Source: Cryobacterium sp. CG_9.6 (GTDB lineage Bacteria; Actinomycetota; Actinomycetes; Actinomycetales; Microbacteriaceae). Taken from it: a stretch of 64,000 nucleotides of DNA. The DNA lies in contig NZ_JARXUZ010000001.1 of NCBI RefSeq assembly GCF_029893365.1, forward strand, positions 1,426,001 through 1,490,000, given 5' to 3'. The notes beneath the pieces are model-generated. The model was not told the origin of the DNA. It searched no databases and saw nothing but the letters and a program-made list of their open reading frames with translations. Of this stretch, positions 51,646-59,619 are shown in pieces. The position numbers were made by a program, and so were the translations under genes. Each line of letters starts with the position of its first letter. The stretch's first letter is position 1.

Positions 51646-52995
51646 ATGAACGGCGCTGTTGAATTTCCTCTAGACCTACCCGAACTCTCCTTCCTCGCGG
51701 CCGGTGATTCGCTCGTTCGGCGCACCGTATTGCCGAGCGGAGTGCGAATCCTCAGCGAACGGGTTCCGGGCAGTCGCAGCCTCACTATCGGCTACTGGGT
51801 CGCCGTCGGTTCGCGCGATGAACTACCCGGCCACTTCGGCTCCACCCACTTTCTTGAGCACCTGCTGTTCAAGGGCACGCCCACGCGCACGGCCTTCGAC
51901 ATTGCCATTTCCTTTGACGAGGTGGGCGGTGAACATAACGCCATGACCGCCAAGGAATACACCTGCTATTACGCCAAGGTGCAGGACCGCGACCTGTCCA
52001 TGGCCGTTGAGGTGCTCACCGACATGTTGACATCGTCCACACTCGATGCCGAGGAGTTCGAAACCGAGCGCGGGGTCATCCTTGAAGAGCTCGCCATGGC
52101 CGATGACGATCCGGCCGACGTAGCCAACGAGCGTTTCTTTGAGGCCGTGCTCGGCGACCATCCGCTCGGCCGCCCCATCGGTGGCAGCGCGCACACCATC
52201 CGTGGGGCAACCCGCACGGCCGTGCACGAGCACTATCAGGCCAACTATCGTCCGCAGGACCTCGTCGTGACCGTTGCCGGCGCGGTTGACCATGACGTTC
52301 TCGTGGCCGACGTCGTCACAGCCCTTGAACTCGCCGGCTGGGACCTCAGCGTGCCGGCCGTTCCCGTGGTTCGCCGTGCCGACCACCCGGCCACCATTAC
52401 GCAGGGCAAAGCGGTCACGATCGTGCACCGGCAACTGGAGCAGGCCAACCTGCTCATCGGTATGCCCGGCATCCTCGCAACGGATGACCGCCGGGTCACC
52501 ATGAGCGTGCTCAACTCCATCTTCGGTGGCGGCATGTCCTCACGCCTCTTCCAGGAAGTGCGCGAAAAGCGCGGCCTCGCCTACTCCGTGTACTCCTTCG
52601 CACCGGGGTACTCCGATGCCGGTCTCTTCGGTATGTACGCCGGCTGTTCCCCGGCTAAGGCCGGCCAGGTTGCCGAGCTTCTGCTCAGTGAGCTTCATCG
52701 CCTCGCCGACCACGGCGTGACTGCTGAGGAGATGAGACGGGCCGCGGGACAGCTGTCGGGCGCATCCGCTCTCGCCCTCGAGGATTCGGACACCCGCATG
52801 TCGCGGCTGGGTCGGTCAGAAATTACCCTCGGGGAGTTTGCCGACCTCGATGAGGCACTTCGTCGTCTTGCTCTCGTCACCGCCGACGACGTGCAACAAC
52901 TGGCCGCAGAACTCGTGAGCGGGCCGATTTCGATCGTGGCGGTTGGTGCCCTCGCCGAGGACACATTTGCGTCGATCATTCCGGCCAGCGTCTAA
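51646..52995 (+). CDS. M16-family zinc metallopeptidase (processing-peptidase-like)
   Basis: 449 residues. The inverted zinc motif HFLEHLLFKGT (H-x-x-E-H, near residue 66) and the distal Glu in FETERGVILEELAMADDD (near 141) are present, so it should be active. FGGGMSSRLFQEVREKRGLAYSVYS, read as GGGMSSRLFQEVREKRGLAY (near 295), is the family's second-domain motif. Small oligopeptide-cleaving peptidase of cytoplasmic type. In related genomes it follows pnp directly and precedes dapB. Confidence 0.94.
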   Translation: MNGAVEFPLDLPELSFLAAGDSLVRRTVLPSGVRILSERVPGSRSLTIGYWVAVGSRDELPGHFGSTHFLEHLLFKGTPTRTAFDIAISFDEVGGEHNAMTAKEYTCYYAKVQDRDLSMAVEVLTDMLTSSTLDAEEFETERGVILEELAMADDDPADVANERFFEAVLGDHPLGRPIGGSAHTIRGATRTAVHEHYQANYRPQDLVVTVAGAVDHDVLVADVVTALELAGWDLSVPAVPVVRRADHPATITQGKAVTIVHRQLEQANLLIGMPGILATDDRRVTMSVLNSIFGGGMSSRLFQEVREKRGLAYSVYSFAPGYSDAGLFGMYAGCSPAKAGQVAELLLSELHRLADHGVTAEEMRRAAGQLSGASALALEDSDTRMSRLGRSEITLGEFADLDEALRRLALVTADDVQQLAAELVSGPISIVAVGALAEDTFASIIPASV

Positions 52996-53055
52996 CCGCG
53001 ACCCTCTTCTGAACGTCGACTGCTCGTGGGCAGCCGCACCCGATCGAAAGGGCCA

Positions 53056-53661
53056 ATGATGCCCCAATACCTTTACCTTGTTCGCCACGGCGAGCAGATG
53101 GATGCCGAGCACGGGTTGCAGGACGGCCCACTCTCACCCCGCGGTAAGCGGCAGGCGCAGCTGATTGCCGAACGCCTCGGTGGTGTGCCCTTTACCGGAG
53201 CCTGGCATTCACCCTTGCAACGGGCCGAGGAGACGGCCGGCATCATTGCCGAGCGCCTGCCGGCACTGACGTCCCAACCCACGCCGCTGCTGATGGACTG
53301 CATTCCGTCCGGCCGCGCCAGCGAGACACCCTCGGCCTACGACCCCTTCTTCGGTTCCGTCACCGAGGAGGACATCGACGCCGGGCGCGCACAGATGGAG
53401 GACGCGGTTGCCGAGTTCCTACAGCCGCGCCGCCGGGAGCGTCACGACCTGCTCATCACACACAACTTCGTGATCGCGTGGTTCGTGCGTGAAGTTCTGG
53501 GGGCGCCGGACTGGCGCTGGGTCGGCATCAACCAGGCCCACTGTGGCCTCACGGTATTACAGCAGAAGCCGGGCCGCCCGTGGACGCTGGTGACCCACAA
53601 CGACCTCGGTCACCTTCCCGTGGAACTGCGCACCGGTCTGCCCGAACCCCTCATGTTCTAG
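53056..53661 (+). CDS. Histidine phosphatase-family protein
   Basis: About 201 residues from the ATG at 53056 (a second ATG follows immediately), preceded by AAAGGG. Phospho-histidine motif YLVRHGEQMD (near residue 8), second-shell Arg in HSPLQRAEETAGI (near 53) and second catalytic His in LLITHNFVIAWFV (near 137). Acts on phosphate monoesters or nucleotides; substrate not predictable. 60 bp after the peptidase gene, probably co-transcribed. Confidence 0.9.
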   Translation: MMPQYLYLVRHGEQMDAEHGLQDGPLSPRGKRQAQLIAERLGGVPFTGAWHSPLQRAEETAGIIAERLPALTSQPTPLLMDCIPSGRASETPSAYDPFFGSVTEEDIDAGRAQMEDAVAEFLQPRRRERHDLLITHNFVIAWFVREVLGAPDWRWVGINQAHCGLTVLQQKPGRPWTLVTHNDLGHLPVELRTGLPEPLMF

Positions 53662-53701
53662 GCGCTACCGGGCAGTTCCGTCTTGGCTGTATATGTGCTG
53701 A

Positions 53702-54226
53702 TCAGGGGGTTTCCTCAACCTGCTGCGCGCTGGTGAGCAGAGTGCTGTCGCTGCTGAGAACCTTTCGGTACCAGTTTGTGGCGTTTGGATTGTCGTTGTA
53801 GGCGGCAATGTCTCGGTAGCCCGAGCGTTGATACAGGGCCGCAGCGGACTCGAGGCTCGCATTCGTGTCCAGAACCACCTCGACAGCGCCGAACTGTGAC
53901 GCTCGATGCTCGAGCTCGGTGAGCAGAACACGTCCCCATCCGCGCCCGCGCACGTGGGGCTGCAGCCACAGGTGCTTTATCTCGTACCGCGGGTTGCCGT
54001 CAGGGGTATCAGTAAGACGACGGATGCCGCCGCACCCGACGGCCTCGTCGCCGTCACTGAGGAGCAGAAACACGCCTCGTGGCGGAACGAACTGCTCCGG
54101 TGTGGGGAAAGCGGGTCGATAGGTGCCCTGCGCGGCCGGAAACGAGAGGGCCCGATCGGCGAAATACTCGGTGAGCAGGGTGACGGCGCGTGGGTCAGAC
54201 ACCGAGACATCCGTAAAAATTGGCAT
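53702..54226 (-). CDS. GNAT-family N-acetyltransferase
   Basis: 174 residues from the ATG at 54226. GNAT motif A: IKHLWLQPHVRGRGWGRVLL (near residue 90; Arg-x-x-Gly-x-Gly binds acetyl-CoA pyrophosphate), then LDTNASLESAAALYQRSGY (near 128) as motif B. The N-terminal RALSFPAAQGTYRPAFP is variable and may set substrate choice, which is unknown. Divergent from dapB, 73 bp apart. Confidence 0.9.
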   Translation of the reverse strand: MPIFTDVSVSDPRAVTLLTEYFADRALSFPAAQGTYRPAFPTPEQFVPPRGVFLLLSDGDEAVGCGGIRRLTDTPDGNPRYEIKHLWLQPHVRGRGWGRVLLTELEHRASQFGAVEVVLDTNASLESAAALYQRSGYRDIAAYNDNPNATNWYRKVLSSDSTLLTSAQQVEETP

Positions 54227-54232
54227 ACCCCA

Positions 54233-54238
54233 AGGGTA
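54233..54238 (-). promoter_or_regulatory. -10 hexamer TACCCT, leaderless start of the GNAT gene
   Basis: Minus-strand TACCCT ends 6 nt before the ATG at 54226 and fixes this start. Confidence 0.5.
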
Positions 54239-54287
54239 CGGCCGTAGATCTCGACACGAGGCGGAGGGTGGCTCCGCCGGGGCTTGG

Positions 54288-54293
54288 TAGATT
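54288..54293 (+). promoter_or_regulatory. -10 hexamer TAGATT, leaderless start of dapB
   Basis: TAGATT ends 6 nt before the ATG at 54300; no ribosome site is present. Confidence 0.55.
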
Positions 54294-54299
54294 GGCACT

Positions 54300-55055
54300 A
54301 TGACAACGAGGGTGGCCGTAATCGGCGCAACGGGCAAGATGGGGCGCCTGGTGTGCGGGCTCATCGAGCAGGCCGAGGGCTACGAGCTGGTGGCACAGCT
54401 GAACTCGCAGAGTTCGCTTGACGAGATGCTCGGGGCCGATGTCGCAGTCGACCTCACCATGCCGGGTGTCAGCCAGAGCGTGGTCGACTTTGCAGTAGAC
54501 CACGGCCTCAATGTTCTGGTGGGAACATCGGGCTGGTCGCAGGACCGCATCGGCTCTCTCGCACATCGACTCGCGAAGCTTGAGAGCGTGGGTGTTGTTA
54601 TTGTCCCCAACTTTTCGATTGGATCCGTGCTCGCCACCGCGTTTGCGACCCTGGCCGCTCGCTTCTATGACTCGATTGAGATCGTGGAGGCTCACCAAAC
54701 GAGCAAGGTGGATTCACCGTCCGGCACTGCTGTGCGCACGGCGGAACTCATGGCGAAGGCACGGGCCGGTCGAGGCCCCGTGTCGGCCCCGCACACCGAC
54801 CAGCGGGCCCGCGGTCAGCAGGTGTCAAACATTCCCGTGCACAGTTTGCGGCTCGAGGGGCTTCTCGCTCGCCAGGACGTCTTCCTCGGTGGCACGGGGG
54901 AGACCCTCACCATCAGCCACAACACGCTGTCGACGGATTCCTATATTCAGGGAATTCTGCTTGCCCTCGACGCGACACGGGAGGCACACGGCGTCACGGT
55001 GGGCCTCGACCAGATCATCGACCTGGGGCTGACCTTGCCGGGAGCATCCGCATGA
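54300..55055 (+). CDS. dapB: 4-hydroxy-tetrahydrodipicolinate reductase
   Basis: 251 residues. NAD(P)H-dependent second step of the dedicated lysine/diaminopimelate branch. Rossmann motif VAVIGATGKMGRLVCGLIE (near residue 5), DLTMPGVSQSVVDFA (near 52), VGTSGW (near 76), PNFSIGSVL (near 104) and the catalytic EAHQTSKVDSPSGTA (near 131). The first His and the Lys four residues later are kept, while the usual second His is Gln and Ala before P-S-G-T is Ser. It works in the same pathway as dapA at 59620. Confidence 0.95.
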   Translation: MTTRVAVIGATGKMGRLVCGLIEQAEGYELVAQLNSQSSLDEMLGADVAVDLTMPGVSQSVVDFAVDHGLNVLVGTSGWSQDRIGSLAHRLAKLESVGVVIVPNFSIGSVLATAFATLAARFYDSIEIVEAHQTSKVDSPSGTAVRTAELMAKARAGRGPVSAPHTDQRARGQQVSNIPVHSLRLEGLLARQDVFLGGTGETLTISHNTLSTDSYIQGILLALDATREAHGVTVGLDQIIDLGLTLPGASA

Positions 55056-55495
55056 AGGGCCGCATTGCCGTTGTTCTGATGTCGCTGCTGCTGGTGCTGT
55101 ATCTCGTGCTGATGGGCTGGCGCGCAGTGCTGTTCATGCAGACCGGTGAACCGGTCGGAATCGCGATTGGCGCGGCACTACTCGTGCTGCCGCTCATTGG
55201 TTTCTGGGCTTTGATTCGAGAGATTATGTTCGGCATGCACTCGGAACGGCTGATCCACCTGCTCGCGGAGCAGGGTGGTCTTCCCCTCGATGACCTACCA
55301 CGACGCCCCAGTGGACGCCCGTATCGCGAGGCCGCTGACGCCGAATTCCCCCAGTTCAAGGCCGAAGCGGATGCCGAGCCCGACAACTGGCGGGTCTGGT
55401 TGCGCCTCGGACTGGCCTACGACGCCTCCGGTGACCGCCGTCGTGCTCGTGGTGCAATCCGCACCGCGATCGCCCTGGAGCGCGCCCCGCGCTAG
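55052..55495 (+). CDS. Small membrane protein with TPR-like C-terminus (conserved hypothetical)
   Basis: 147 residues; ATG overlaps the dapB stop (ATGA), so translationally coupled. Two transmembrane helices (about 5-27 and 37-57), then a cytoplasmic part with AEFPQFKAEADAEPDNWRVW (near 93) and LRLGLAYDASGDRRRARGAIRTAI, read as LGLAYDASGDRRRARGAI (near 118), a single tetratricopeptide-like motif. I know comparable proteins in the dapB region of other actinobacteria; function unknown. Confidence 0.75.
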   Translation: MKGRIAVVLMSLLLVLYLVLMGWRAVLFMQTGEPVGIAIGAALLVLPLIGFWALIREIMFGMHSERLIHLLAEQGGLPLDDLPRRPSGRPYREAADAEFPQFKAEADAEPDNWRVWLRLGLAYDASGDRRRARGAIRTAIALERAPR

Positions 55496-55525
55496 CCCCT
55501 GCGCTGCCCCTCTCCAACCTTTTCG

Positions 55526-56442
55526 CTGGTCGAGCAGCGCCCTCTGGGGCGCGTGTCGAGACCTCGTGAGGCGCCCTGCGGTGCTCGCCCCCATTCCGCT
55601 GGTCGAGCAGCGCCCTCTGGGGCGCGTGTCGAGACCTCGTGAGGCGCCCTGCGGTGCTCGCCCCCATCTCGCTGGTCGAGCAGCGCCCTCTGGGGGCGCG
55701 TGTCGAGACCTCGTGAGACGCCCTGCGGTGCTCGCCTTGGTGGATTGTCTTACGGGGTCTCGACAGGCTCGACCAGCGAAAAGGGGCGCGGTGTCGAGGT
55801 CGGCCTAATACTGCGCGCGGCTCGCCCCCATCTCGCTGGTCGAGCAGCGCCCTCTGGGGCGCGTGTCGAGACCTCGTGAGGCGCCCTGCGGTGCTCGCCT
55901 TGGTGGATTGTCTCGCGGGGTCTCGACAGGCTCGACCAGCGAAGGGGGGCGCGTTGTCGAGGTCGGTCTAAGACTGCGCGCGGCTCGCCCCCATTCCGCT
56001 GGTTGAGCAGCGCCCTCTGGGGCGCGTGTCGAGACCTCGTGAGGCGCCCTGCGGTGCTCTCCTTGGTGGATTGTCTCGCGGGGTCTCGACAGGCTCGACC
56101 AGCGAAGGGGGGCGCGTTGTCGAGGTCGGTCTAAGACTGCGCGCGGCTCGCCCCTATTCCGCTGGTCGAGCAGCGCCCTCTGGGGCGCGTGTCGAGACCT
56201 CGTGAGGTGGCCTGCGGTGCTCGCCTTGGTGGATTGTCTCGCGGGGTCTCGACAGGCTCGACCAGCGAAGGGGGGCGCGGTGTCGAGGTCGGTCTAAGAC
56301 TGCGCGCGGCTCGCCCCCATCTCGCTGGTCGAGCAGCGCCCTCTGGGCCGCGTGTCGAGACCTCGTGAGGCGCCCTGCGGTGCTCGACCAACGAAGAAGG
56401 GGCCCCGACCAGCGCGTGAGCGCAGGTCGAGACCCCGTGAGA
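55526..56442. repeat. Higher-order array of extragenic palindromic repeats
   Basis: Seven copies of a long unit (CTGGTCGAGCAGCGCCCTC, then TGGGGCGCGTGTCGAGACC) start at 55526, 55599, 55672, 55836, 55999, 56162 and 56325. Four copies of a short inverted unit (GGTCTCGACAGGCTCGACC) start near 55757, 55919, 56082 and 56245. The first two periods are 73 bp; after that a compound unit of 163-164 bp (long forward + short reverse + linker) is repeated almost unchanged. The array fills the gap between the TPR-like gene and the convergent TIGR01777 gene, ending 8 bp before the latter's stop. Confidence 0.93.
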
Positions 56443-56450
56443 CGTTCTCG

Positions 56451-57341
56451 CTACGGCTGGCGCAGCATCCACTCAACAGCGCTGGCCGCTGTCTCGTGCT
56501 TGAAGATGAACCCATCACTCTGCAACAGCTTCGCGCTCACGTTCTGATCGGCGAGCAGAAGCTGCCGCGCAGCATCCTGCAACAGCAGTGTGAGGATCTT
56601 GGCCGGTACGGGAATCTTAAACGGACGGTTCAGATCTCGTGCCAGCACGCTCATCACATCATTCGCGGTAGCCGGTGTCGGACCCACGATATTCACGGGT
56701 CCACGCAGGGTCGACGTGAGCAGATGCACAATGGCAGCTGCCTCATCGGGCAAACTTACCCACGGCCAATGCTGCGTGCCAGCACCGAGAGGACCCGACA
56801 CACCCAAACGGGTGATCGGGAGCAGCGGTTTGAGCGCGCCACCCTTGGCGAGCACGAGGCCCGTGCGCAGCAGGACAACACGCGTGGCATCCGGCGCCCG
56901 CTCTGTTTCACGCTCCCAGGCCACAACTACATTGGCAAGAAAATCCGTGCCAGGAGTCGAGGTCTCGTCCACGGTCTGGCCAGGCCTGTCACCGTAGACA
57001 CCCACAGCAGAGCCGTTCAGCAGGACGCTGGGCGGGTTCTGGCTGTGACGCAACGCATCGACGAGCGTGTGGGTGGCCTGAACGCGAGAGTTGAGAATCT
57101 CCTTGCGGTAACCCGGAGTCCAGGGCAACCGCGCCAGCGACGCTCCCGACAGGTTGACAACGGCATCGACGCCATCGAGTGCTGTCGGATCAAGGGATAG
57201 TGCCGCCGGATCCCAGCGGATTTCCCCGGGGCCCGTCACGTCCCGTCGCACGAGACGAACAACGTCGTGACCGGCCACGCCGAGCTGAGCCGACAGTTCC
57301 CTGCCGATCAGCCCCGACGCCCCGGCGATCAGAACGCGCAC
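56451..57341 (-). CDS. TIGR01777-family NAD(P)-dependent epimerase/dehydratase-like protein
   Basis: 296 residues. Rossmann motif RVLIAGASGLIGRELSAQL (near residue 2), VDAVVNLSGASLARLPWTP (near 58), LLNGSAVGVYGDRP (near 107; Tyr of the SDR dyad), PWVSLPDEAAAIVHLL (near 193) and a C-terminal DUF1731 with LLADQNVSAKLLQSDGFIF (near 265). Related to YfcH/SulA-like proteins of unknown physiological role. Five bases separate it from the upstream OsmC gene, so the two are likely co-transcribed. Confidence 0.92.
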   Translation of the reverse strand: MRVLIAGASGLIGRELSAQLGVAGHDVVRLVRRDVTGPGEIRWDPAALSLDPTALDGVDAVVNLSGASLARLPWTPGYRKEILNSRVQATHTLVDALRHSQNPPSVLLNGSAVGVYGDRPGQTVDETSTPGTDFLANVVVAWERETERAPDATRVVLLRTGLVLAKGGALKPLLPITRLGVSGPLGAGTQHWPWVSLPDEAAAIVHLLTSTLRGPVNIVGPTPATANDVMSVLARDLNRPFKIPVPAKILTLLLQDAARQLLLADQNVSAKLLQSDGFIFKHETAASAVEWMLRQP

Positions 57342-57346
57342 GCGGG

Positions 57347-57778
57347 TTACGCCAGTTCAGCTTCGATCGTGATGGGGATGCCCGCAAGTGCTTTCGAGAT
57401 GGGGCAGTTGACCTTGGCGTCCTGGGCGAAGGCCTGGAACTCCTCTTCGGTCAGCCCGGGAATCTTCGCGCTCACGAGCAGGTGGCTGCCGAGTACGCCC
57501 TTACCGGCAGCGAAGGTGACAGCCGCGGTGGTCTGGATGCTGGTGGGCGTGTGGCCGGCGCTGGAGAGGGCATTTGCGAGGGCCATCGAGTAGCAGGAGG
57601 CGTGTGCCGCTCCCAGAAGTTCTTCGGGGTTCGTGGTGTTGGCGACGCCCTCGGCACGAGCCTTCCAGTTCACCGAAAATTCTGCGGTGTGGGAGGAATC
57701 GAGCTTGACGGTGCCGCTGCCGGCTGCGAGCGTGCCGGTCCAGACGGTAGTTGCTTCACTGGTGAGCGTCGTGGGCAT
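57347..57778 (-). CDS. OsmC-family peroxiredoxin (OsmC/YhfA type)
   Basis: 143 residues. Both reactive cysteines are present: AAHASCYSMALANAL (near residue 62) and KVNCPISKALAGIP (near 127), with the Arg/Glu region ARAEGVANTTNPEELLG (near 40). It reduces organic hydroperoxides with dithiol donors. GGAGG lies 7 nt before the ATG. A 22-bp palindrome sits just upstream of that site, implying tight control. Confidence 0.92.
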   Translation of the reverse strand: MPTTLTSEATTVWTGTLAAGSGTVKLDSSHTAEFSVNWKARAEGVANTTNPEELLGAAHASCYSMALANALSSAGHTPTSIQTTAAVTFAAGKGVLGSHLLVSAKIPGLTEEEFQAFAQDAKVNCPISKALAGIPITIEAELA

Positions 57779-57790
57779 TGTGTTACCTCC

Positions 57791-57812
57791 ATAAGGTGGA
57801 ATTCCACCCTAT
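57791..57812. promoter_or_regulatory. Operator-like palindrome upstream of osmC
   Basis: ATAAGGTGGAATTCCACC continued by CTAT: a 14-bp perfect core (GGTGGAATTCCACC) in a 22-bp near-perfect palindrome with one mismatched pair. It touches the GGAGG ribosome site of the OsmC gene, so a bound protein would block transcription or the mRNA start. The cognate regulator is not in this window. Confidence 0.65.
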
Positions 57813-57867
57813 CCGTCGGGGTGCCCCGGACGGAACGCGTCGTCTGGGAAAACACTGGGAGCGACCG

Positions 57868-58320
57868 TCAGGCCCGGAACATTCCAGACCGCACCAACAG
57901 CAGGTACAACTGGCAGCCGAGGCAGTAGTCAAAGACCGCGTTCAGAAAGGCCGCCACGAAGGCAACCGCGGCCGCCACACCCACGGCTTCGGGGATCCCG
58001 AGAGCGCCGAGCACTATCCCCGTGAGCGTCACGACGAGACCCACTGTCTGGGCAAACGTCGGCGGCGCCTCGTCCTCCAACTCGCTGGGCGGTGACAGTC
58101 GCGGACGCACAAACTTCTTGAACAGCCAACCGTAGGGGTGACGCCCCGCTCCGGCAATCGTGCCCCACGCGAACAGGCCGGCCAGCACCGACAACAGCAC
58201 CAGAGCAGCAGTGGATGCCCCCACCAGCGCCAGAAAAACGGTCACGAGCAGCAGGGTCGCGGTGATACCTGCGCCGAAGCGCGGGCCTCGAGGGTCAATG
58301 GCCGGACGGGACTCAGACAT
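57868..58320 (-). CDS. DUF4395 membrane protein
   Basis: 150 residues. DPRGPRFGAGITATLL (near residue 10), four hydrophobic helices, LFKKFVRPRLSPPSELEDEAPP in the loop (read as FVRPRLSPPSELEDEAPP, near 70) and a final helix with FDYCLGCQLYLLL (near 131), whose C-x-x-C lies at the membrane face. DUF4395 genes commonly pair with a thioredoxin gene in actinobacteria, as here (7-bp overlap), suggesting a membrane thiol-redox unit. Confidence 0.88.
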   Translation of the reverse strand: MSESRPAIDPRGPRFGAGITATLLLVTVFLALVGASTAALVLLSVLAGLFAWGTIAGAGRHPYGWLFKKFVRPRLSPPSELEDEAPPTFAQTVGLVVTLTGIVLGALGIPEAVGVAAAVAFVAAFLNAVFDYCLGCQLYLLLVRSGMFRA

Positions 58321-58774
58321 GCACACTGCTTTCGGTGGGGGACTTTGCTGGCGCTTCGGCGATCTCGTCCAGGTGACGATGAATGTCGGCCGCGCTCGGC
58401 ACGCCGGCTACCCGGGCTTGAACCCGACCGGCACCATCAAGAATGAGGGTAGTCGGCGTCTGCAGAACAGAAAAACGGCTGATGATGTCTGCTCGCTCCG
58501 ACACGTCTACGTCGAGGTGAACGACTCCCGAGCGCGCATCGGCGACTCGGCCGAGCAACCGACCGGTGCCGGGGCAGCGAGCGCACCACGGGGTGGAAAA
58601 CTGCACGAGCGTGGCGTGAGCACCAAATGCGTGGTCGGTGGCAACATCCGCTGGGGTGAGTACGGTGCCACTCACCCGAGAAATTCGACCCTGACGGGAC
58701 CGCCAGATGAGACCCAGCACGGTTGCCACTCCCACGAGGGCGAGCACGAGAGCCGTGGCGGCGAGGGAATTCAT
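58313..58774 (-). CDS. Membrane-anchored thioredoxin-family protein
   Basis: 153 residues from the ATG at 58774. One N-terminal helix (SLAATALVLALVGVATVLG) anchors it. The thioredoxin fold carries VQFSTPWCARCPGTGRLL (active C-A-R-C, near residue 58) and the cis-Pro loop LQTPTTLILDGAGRV (near 106). It probably passes electrons to, or receives them from, the DUF4395 partner encoded next. A 13-codon longer start exists but would precede the anchor with a non-conserved stretch. Confidence 0.9.
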   Translation of the reverse strand: MNSLAATALVLALVGVATVLGLIWRSRQGRISRVSGTVLTPADVATDHAFGAHATLVQFSTPWCARCPGTGRLLGRVADARSGVVHLDVDVSERADIISRFSVLQTPTTLILDGAGRVQARVAGVPSAADIHRHLDEIAEAPAKSPTESSVHV

Positions 58775-58851
58775 GTCTTCAACGCTACAAGGCGACACGC
58801 GCGGGCCGTGCACTGTGACGACAGATGACGTGCGCGCTGCAACGTGAACGG

Positions 58852-58857
58852 TACACT
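58852..58857 (+). promoter_or_regulatory. -10 hexamer TACACT, leaderless start of thyX
   Basis: TACACT ends 7 nt before the GTG at 58865. A GTG at 58844 lies upstream of this box and would be outside such a transcript, which decides for 58865. Confidence 0.55.
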
Positions 58858-58864
58858 CTATTCC

Positions 58865-59602
58865 GTGCCTGAAATTGAATTCCGATCGGAAATGACCGTG
58901 GAGTTGGTGCGCTCAAGCGCCCACGACTCCGACGTGCTGTTCGCTGCCCGAGTGTCCACGCTGGGGGAGCAGACCCTTGAGGCCAGCCAGCTCGACGGTG
59001 CCGAAACCGAGGCCGATGAGAAGCGCAGTACTGGCCTCATCAACTACCTCATGCGCGACCGTCACGGTTCGCCCTTCGAGCACAACTCCATGACCTTCTA
59101 CGTGCGCGCACCCATCTTCGTTTTTCGGGAGTTCATGCGTCACCGCATTGCCTCCTACAACGAAGAATCGGGCCGATACCGGGAGCTCAACCCCGTTTTC
59201 TACGTTCCCGCCGAGGACCGCAACCTGGTGCAGGTGGGCAAGCCAGGCGCCTACGATTTCCTTCCGGGAACGGCCGAGCAGGCCGCCCTCGTTCAGCAGC
59301 AGACGCGCGCCGCAGCCGTGCACTCCTATGAGGCATACCAGCGGATGCTCGAAGCCGGCGTGGCCCGTGAGGTCGCGCGAATCGTGCTCCCACTCAATAT
59401 CTACTCCTCGATGTATGTCACGCTCAACGCACGCTCGCTCATGAACTTCCTCAGCCTCCGCACCAAGCGTGAGGGCACGGTGTTCCCGTCGTACCCGCAG
59501 CGCGAGATCGAAATGTGCGCCGAGCAGATGGAGAATCACTTTGCGCAGCTGATGCCTCTCACCTACGCAGCCTTCAACAAGAGCGGCCGCGTTGCTCCGT
59601 AG
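58865..59602 (+). CDS. thyX: Flavin-dependent thymidylate synthase
   Basis: 245 residues from GTG 58865. Makes dTMP from dUMP with FAD and methylene-tetrahydrofolate. The ThyX motif R-H-R-x-x-S-x-N-E is seen as FMRHRIASYNEESGRYRE (near residue 85). HGSPFEHNSMTFYVRAPIF (near 60) and LRTKREGTVFPSYPQREI, read as SLRTKREGTV (near 197), are also family segments. No thyA is seen in the window. Located between the redox group and dapA, as in many actinobacteria. Confidence 0.96.
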   Translation: MPEIEFRSEMTVELVRSSAHDSDVLFAARVSTLGEQTLEASQLDGAETEADEKRSTGLINYLMRDRHGSPFEHNSMTFYVRAPIFVFREFMRHRIASYNEESGRYRELNPVFYVPAEDRNLVQVGKPGAYDFLPGTAEQAALVQQQTRAAAVHSYEAYQRMLEAGVAREVARIVLPLNIYSSMYVTLNARSLMNFLSLRTKREGTVFPSYPQREIEMCAEQMENHFAQLMPLTYAAFNKSGRVAP

Positions 59603-59606
59603 GCGC

Positions 59607-59612
59607 TAGCCT
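59607..59612 (+). promoter_or_regulatory. -10 hexamer TAGCCT, leaderless start of dapA
   Basis: TAGCCT lies just after the thyX stop and ends 7 nt before the GTG at 59620, the same spacing as at thyX. Confidence 0.5.
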
Positions 59613-59619
59613 GTATTTT

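Noticed and set aside
55526..56442. CRISPR array
   Set aside because: Units are inverted as well as direct, the linkers between them repeat too, the period is 73 or 163 bp, and no cas gene is nearby. These are extragenic palindromic repeats.
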